Of a stretch of DNA of 8,413 nt, positions 6,153 to 8,413 are shown piece by piece. How positions within the stretch are numbered: the first letter of the stretch is position 1; each line of letters begins with the position of its first letter. The notes under the pieces are model-generated. The model was not told where the DNA came from. It did not search any database and saw only the letters and a program-made list of their open reading frames with translations. Source of the DNA: an uncultured Chlorobiaceae bacterium (GTDB lineage Bacteria; Bacteroidota; Chlorobiia; Chlorobiales; Chlorobiaceae); the NCBI GenBank assembly GCA_903929845.1, contig CAIYWF010000258.1:1-8413 (forward strand), given 5' to 3'. Position numbers and translations under genes: made by a program.

Positions 6153-6166
6153 TTTCACCGGTGAAA
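6153..6166. promoter_or_regulatory. Perfect 14-bp palindrome, possible operator
   Basis: TTTCACCGGTGAAA is a perfect inverted repeat with no spacer. It lies in the 196-bp gap between the divergent rlmI and lipoprotein genes, four bases after a consensus -35 hexamer TTGACA (6143-6148, plus strand). No acceptable -10 follows at 16-18 nt, so the TTGACA may be fortuitous. The symmetry and position suit the binding site of a dimeric regulator; the regulator is unknown. Confidence 0.4.
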
Positions 6167-6295
6167 TGCTGTTGTTTAACTTGCGAGTTAGCGGTATTTT
6201 CAGTGGAGAAGTATCAAATTCGGTACCAAACGTATCAGTTGCAATGTGCAGCAAAAGCAATGAATCTCAAAGGAAATAGTTAAAGGAATAGAGAG

Positions 6296-7156
6296 ATGAA
6301 AGGAAAGAGAATTCTGTTGTGGACATTATGTGTAGCTGTTTTGCTGGGTGGCTGCGCCGATTTTCGAACGGTCGGCAAGCAGGAACTGCCTGCGGAACAA
6401 ACGGCTCTCATTGCAGAACATGCAGCTCTCTACCGGGAAGTTGCAGAAGCATCTCCATTTATTCACTCGCTGGATGGTTATGCTGATGTCTGGATAAAAA
6501 CTCCGAAAAGACAGAATCGAGTTTTCTGTAATATCCTGATCAATCGTGGGAGTGAAGCAAGGATGATTGTCACTGCGGGTTTGCTCGGATGGCCTGTCGC
6601 AGATATGTTTTTCAACAGGGATTCGCTTTATGTGCATGATATGCTCAACAACCGGCTTTTTCTTGGCAGTAACAACGATCTGAATCTTGAGAAAATTATA
6701 GGGGTGAATTCTGGATATCGACTCTTGACTGAATCCCTTTTGGGATTGGTGAATCTTACAGAGCCCTTGAGTGCTGTCAGATCGGTAAAAAAAGGTTCCG
6801 GGATGTTGCTTTTTACGGTTGCGAGCTCGACGGGAAGCAAAGAGGTCGTTATCGATCCTTCCAACAAAACGCTTGGTGCCCTTCTTTTAAAAGATTGGCA
6901 GGGAAGAACAACATCTGAAATCCATTTCAAGAATTTCGAGACTATCACTATTGATGGTCAAACTGCGCTTGTTCCAAAAGAGATTGAGATGATGCTTTAC
7001 AAGAGAAACGCTGATGGAAGTAGTGGGGAGCAGCAACTGGTCATAGCCTATTATGAACGGGTCTTTAACCAGACGAGTCGTTCTTTCAGATTTTCAACGC
7101 CTAAAAAAGCGAAGATGGTCAATCTCAATGATGCATCAGCTCTGCCATGGATGTGA
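6296..7156 (+). CDS. Outer-membrane-type lipoprotein, possibly DUF4292/LolA-like
   Basis: A 286-residue secreted lipoprotein. The N-terminus has basic residues (M-K-G-K-R), a hydrophobic core and a lipobox L-G-G-C with the lipidated cysteine at 20; the +2 residue is alanine, which by the Lol sorting rule favours the outer membrane. The mature part is mostly predicted beta strand (for example S-L-D-G-Y-A-D-V-W-I-K near 58-68 and S-E-I-H-F-K-N-F near 207-214). That pattern, an early Y-x-D-V-W strand followed by nuclease-free beta sheet and a late E-I-x-M-M-L-Y-K strand, resembles the DUF4292 lipoproteins of Bacteroidetes/Chlorobi, which share a LolA/LolB-like half-barrel; the match is from memory and tentative. 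AAGGA at 6283-6287, 8 nt before the ATG, supports the start. It is probably transcribed alone. The function is unknown. Confidence 0.75.
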   Translation: MKGKRILLWTLCVAVLLGGCADFRTVGKQELPAEQTALIAEHAALYREVAEASPFIHSLDGYADVWIKTPKRQNRVFCNILINRGSEARMIVTAGLLGWPVADMFFNRDSLYVHDMLNNRLFLGSNNDLNLEKIIGVNSGYRLLTESLLGLVNLTEPLSAVRSVKKGSGMLLFTVASSTGSKEVVIDPSNKTLGALLLKDWQGRTTSEIHFKNFETITIDGQTALVPKEIEMMLYKRNADGSSGEQQLVIAYYERVFNQTSRSFRFSTPKKAKMVNLNDASALPWM

Positions 7157-7165
7157 ATGTCCTTT

Positions 7166-7200
7166 GGGCGCTCTGTCTACAGAGAAGAGACAAGGCGCCC
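7166..7200. terminator. Hairpin between convergent lipoprotein and sodB genes
   Basis: GGGCGC (7166-7171) pairs with GCGCCC (7195-7200). After a small internal mismatch, TGTCT (7174-7178) pairs with AGACA (7188-7192), giving a 13-position stem with one mismatch and one G-T pair and a 9-nt loop. An alternative inner hairpin, CTCTG/CAGAG (7171-7175 with 7180-7184), competes with it. There is no T-run on either side, so it is a plausible but not classical two-way terminator. Confidence 0.45.
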
Positions 7201-7240
7201 TGAGCCATCAACCCCTAAGAGGAGTGTCGGAAACGTCCTG

Positions 7241-7846
7241 TCAAACCCTTCCTTTTTTGAAATTCTCTGTGGCAAAATCCCAGTTGACAAGGTTGTCAAT
7301 CACGGTCGCGACATAGTCGGGGCGACGGTTCTGATAGTCGAGATAGTAGGCGTGTTCCCAGACATCAATGGTAAGAATCGGTTTCTGGCCGCTGGTTAAA
7401 GGTGTTTGGGCATTACTGGTTTTTATTACTTTCAGCGTATCTCCTTCAAGCACAAGCCATGCCCAGCCACTGCCGAACTGGGTTGCAGCGGCGGTCTTGA
7501 GCTCTTCTTTAAATTTGTCGACACTGCCGAAATCCTGTGTAATTTTTGCTTCGAGTTCTCCGTCTGGTTTGCCACCGCCGTTCGGACTCAGGCAGTTCCA
7601 GTAGAAAGAGTGGTTCAAGGCTTGTGCGCCGTTATTGAAAATACCGACTTTCTGAGGATCTGTGGCCGTCAAGGCAATAACCTCCTCCAGCGTCAAGCTA
7701 TCGAAAGAAGTCCCTGCTACAAGGTTGTTATAGTTCGTGATATATGCTACATGGTGTTTGCCATAATGAAAACTGAGCGTTTTTGCTGAAATAAACGGCT
7801 CAAGTGCATTTTCTGCATATAACAATGCTGGTTGCTGATAGGCCAT
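7241..7846 (-). CDS. sodB: Superoxide dismutase, iron type
   Basis: Converts superoxide to oxygen and hydrogen peroxide; cytoplasmic, usually dimeric. The 201 residues match the Fe/Mn family length. The four metal ligands are visible: H27, H79 in A-L-N-H-S-F-Y-W, D161 and H165 in D-V-W-E-H-A-Y-Y. Metal type: glutamine Q75 in N-N-G-A-Q lies in the N-terminal half, and the position that is glutamine in Mn enzymes is alanine here (T-S-N-A-Q-T-P-L), both as in Fe enzymes. The frame stays open another 112 codons upstream to 8182, but that stretch has no family similarity and runs across the divergent gene, so the start is the ATG at 7846-7844 (M-A-Y-Q-Q-P). No signal peptide or good Shine-Dalgarno is seen. 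In an anaerobe it would serve defence against oxygen exposure. Confidence 0.94.
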   Translation of the reverse strand: MAYQQPALLYAENALEPFISAKTLSFHYGKHHVAYITNYNNLVAGTSFDSLTLEEVIALTATDPQKVGIFNNGAQALNHSFYWNCLSPNGGGKPDGELEAKITQDFGSVDKFKEELKTAAATQFGSGWAWLVLEGDTLKVIKTSNAQTPLTSGQKPILTIDVWEHAYYLDYQNRRPDYVATVIDNLVNWDFATENFKKGRV

Positions 7847-7908
7847 AAGAATAAGTTGTTTAGAATTTAAATTTAAGGCAATAGATACAATTAAAATGTT
7901 TAAACTTG

Positions 7909-7914
7909 TATAAG
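7909..7914 (+). promoter_or_regulatory. Possible -10 element for the small lipoprotein gene
   Basis: TATAAG (5 of 6 to the -10 consensus), immediately preceded by TG, lies 43 nt before the ATG at 7958 in the 111-bp AT-rich gap shared with the divergent sodB. No good -35 is present. Confidence 0.3.
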
Positions 7915-7957
7915 GAAGATTTAGTTTCTTCAATACCTGAAATTCATTGTTGCGGTA

Positions 7958-8305
7958 ATGAAATTTTACGATACACTTCGAACTTCTTTTTTTGTTTTTG
8001 TTTTTTGTTACGCACTCTCTGGGTGCAGCGAAAAAAAAACCTACGGCCTTGATAAGGATGATATCCGTGTTGCTGGATTCTACTGTGATTATCTTCTGAT
8101 ATCTGGAGTCGAGCCTCTTGAGGGAGGAGTTGAACTTACTGCGATTGATTCGGTTGATCTCAATGAACTTCTTGTGCGTCATGCCCTGACTCGAGAGAGT
8201 ATGACCCGCAAAATAGATGCTTACAAGAAGAATCCTGAACTCTGGCGATCAGTGCTTGAGCAGGTAAGGGCAAATATTCGTAATAAAGCAGCCGCAGGGC
8301 AATGA
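7958..8305 (+). CDS. Small lipoprotein, DUF4296-like
   Basis: A 115-residue predicted lipoprotein. A hydrophobic signal segment (about 10-20) ends in the lipobox L-S-G-C with the lipidated cysteine at 23; the +2 serine favours outer-membrane sorting. The mature part is short and largely helical. A central block reads L-L-V-R-H-A-L-T-R-E-S-M, followed by I-D-A-Y-K-K-N-P-E-L-W and a last helix to the end. This order, a leading helix, then 'H-x-L-T/S-x-x-x-M/F', then 'Y-x-K-x-P-E', resembles the DUF4296 lipoproteins of Bacteroidetes/Chlorobi; the likeness is by eye and tentative. There is no clear Shine-Dalgarno before the ATG. The stop overlaps the next start (ATGA), so the two genes form an operon. 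The function is unknown. Confidence 0.75.
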   Translation: MKFYDTLRTSFFVFVFCYALSGCSEKKTYGLDKDDIRVAGFYCDYLLISGVEPLEGGVELTAIDSVDLNELLVRHALTRESMTRKIDAYKKNPELWRSVLEQVRANIRNKAAAGQ

Positions 8306-8413
8306 AACGAACCTATCCTTTTCTCGTGGGTGTAACGGATGTTCCTGGGGATTACCTGCTCAAGGAGCGGGACGTTATTGCCTACAGCGAAGTATCCCAG
8401 CTCGCCCGGGACC
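8302..8413 (+). CDS. Unidentified protein, N-terminal 37 residues (3' end cut by window)
   Basis: A reading frame starts at ATG 8302, overlapping the stop of the lipoprotein gene by ATGA, and remains open to the window edge. The visible part begins M-K-R-T-Y-P-F-L-V-G-V-T-D-V-P and continues Y-L-L-K-E-R-D-V-I-A-Y-S-E-V. It has no signal peptide or membrane segment, so the product is probably cytoplasmic. The tight overlap points to coupled translation with the lipoprotein. I do not recognise the family from this fragment. Confidence 0.65.
   Translation, partial: MKRTYPFLVGVTDVPGDYLLKERDVIAYSEVSQLARD

Noticed and set aside
5929..6279. 116-codon plus-strand frame spanning the rlmI start and the divergent gap
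   Set aside because: It lies over the well-supported PUA domain of rlmI on the other strand and has no ribosome site or family resemblance.
7866..7905. AT-rich palindromes TTAAATTTAA and GTTTAAAC between sodB and the lipoprotein gene
   Set aside because: Short palindromes like these are expected by chance in a very AT-rich intergenic stretch, and they do not line up with a promoter.
7847..8182. N-terminal extension of the superoxide dismutase frame by 112 codons
   Set aside because: The extension has no resemblance to the family, is basic and low in complexity, and overlaps the divergent lipoprotein gene. The ATG at 7846 gives the normal enzyme length.

Overview
The window most resembles a green sulfur bacterium (Chlorobi) or a close relative. 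This is an inference from gene content: an adjacent trxA-trxB pair, a multihaem c-type/b-type cytochrome module, an iron-type superoxide dismutase, and two lipoproteins of the kind common in the Bacteroidetes/Chlorobi group. No rRNA or other taxonomic marker is present. It looks like ordinary chromosomal DNA; I see no insertion sequence, phage gene, tRNA, rRNA or CRISPR array.

Layout. (1) Positions 1-1163 hold the 3' third of dnaE, cut by the window edge. (2) 1260-2611 holds trxA and trxB on the plus strand, separated by a strong intrinsic terminator, so they are neighbours but probably separate or only partly linked transcripts. Together they form the NADPH-dependent thioredoxin reduction system. 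(3) On the minus strand, reading from 4448 down to 2631, is a compact three-gene operon: a five-helix membrane protein with the histidine spacing of a dihaem cytochrome b, a periplasmic or membrane-anchored decahaem cytochrome c, and a Nudix hydrolase. The second and third genes both appear to start with TTG, each with a GGAGG ribosome site 7 nt away buried in the end of the gene before it. (4) 4680-4859 holds a 59-residue, highly charged helical protein of unknown function. (5) 4918-6099 (minus) is an RlmI-type 23S rRNA cytosine methyltransferase. (6) 6296-7156 is an outer-membrane-type lipoprotein, preceded by a perfect 14-bp palindrome in the divergent intergenic region. (7) 7241-7846 (minus) is Fe superoxide dismutase. 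(8) 7958-8305 is a small lipoprotein whose stop overlaps the start of a further gene that runs off the right edge.

The most notable unit is the cytochrome b / decahaem cytochrome c / Nudix operon. The cytochrome pair is best read as a quinone-linked electron transfer module between the membrane and the periplasm; its partner and direction cannot be told from sequence. The rest is housekeeping (replication, thiol redox, rRNA modification, oxygen defence) plus cell-envelope lipoproteins of unknown role.
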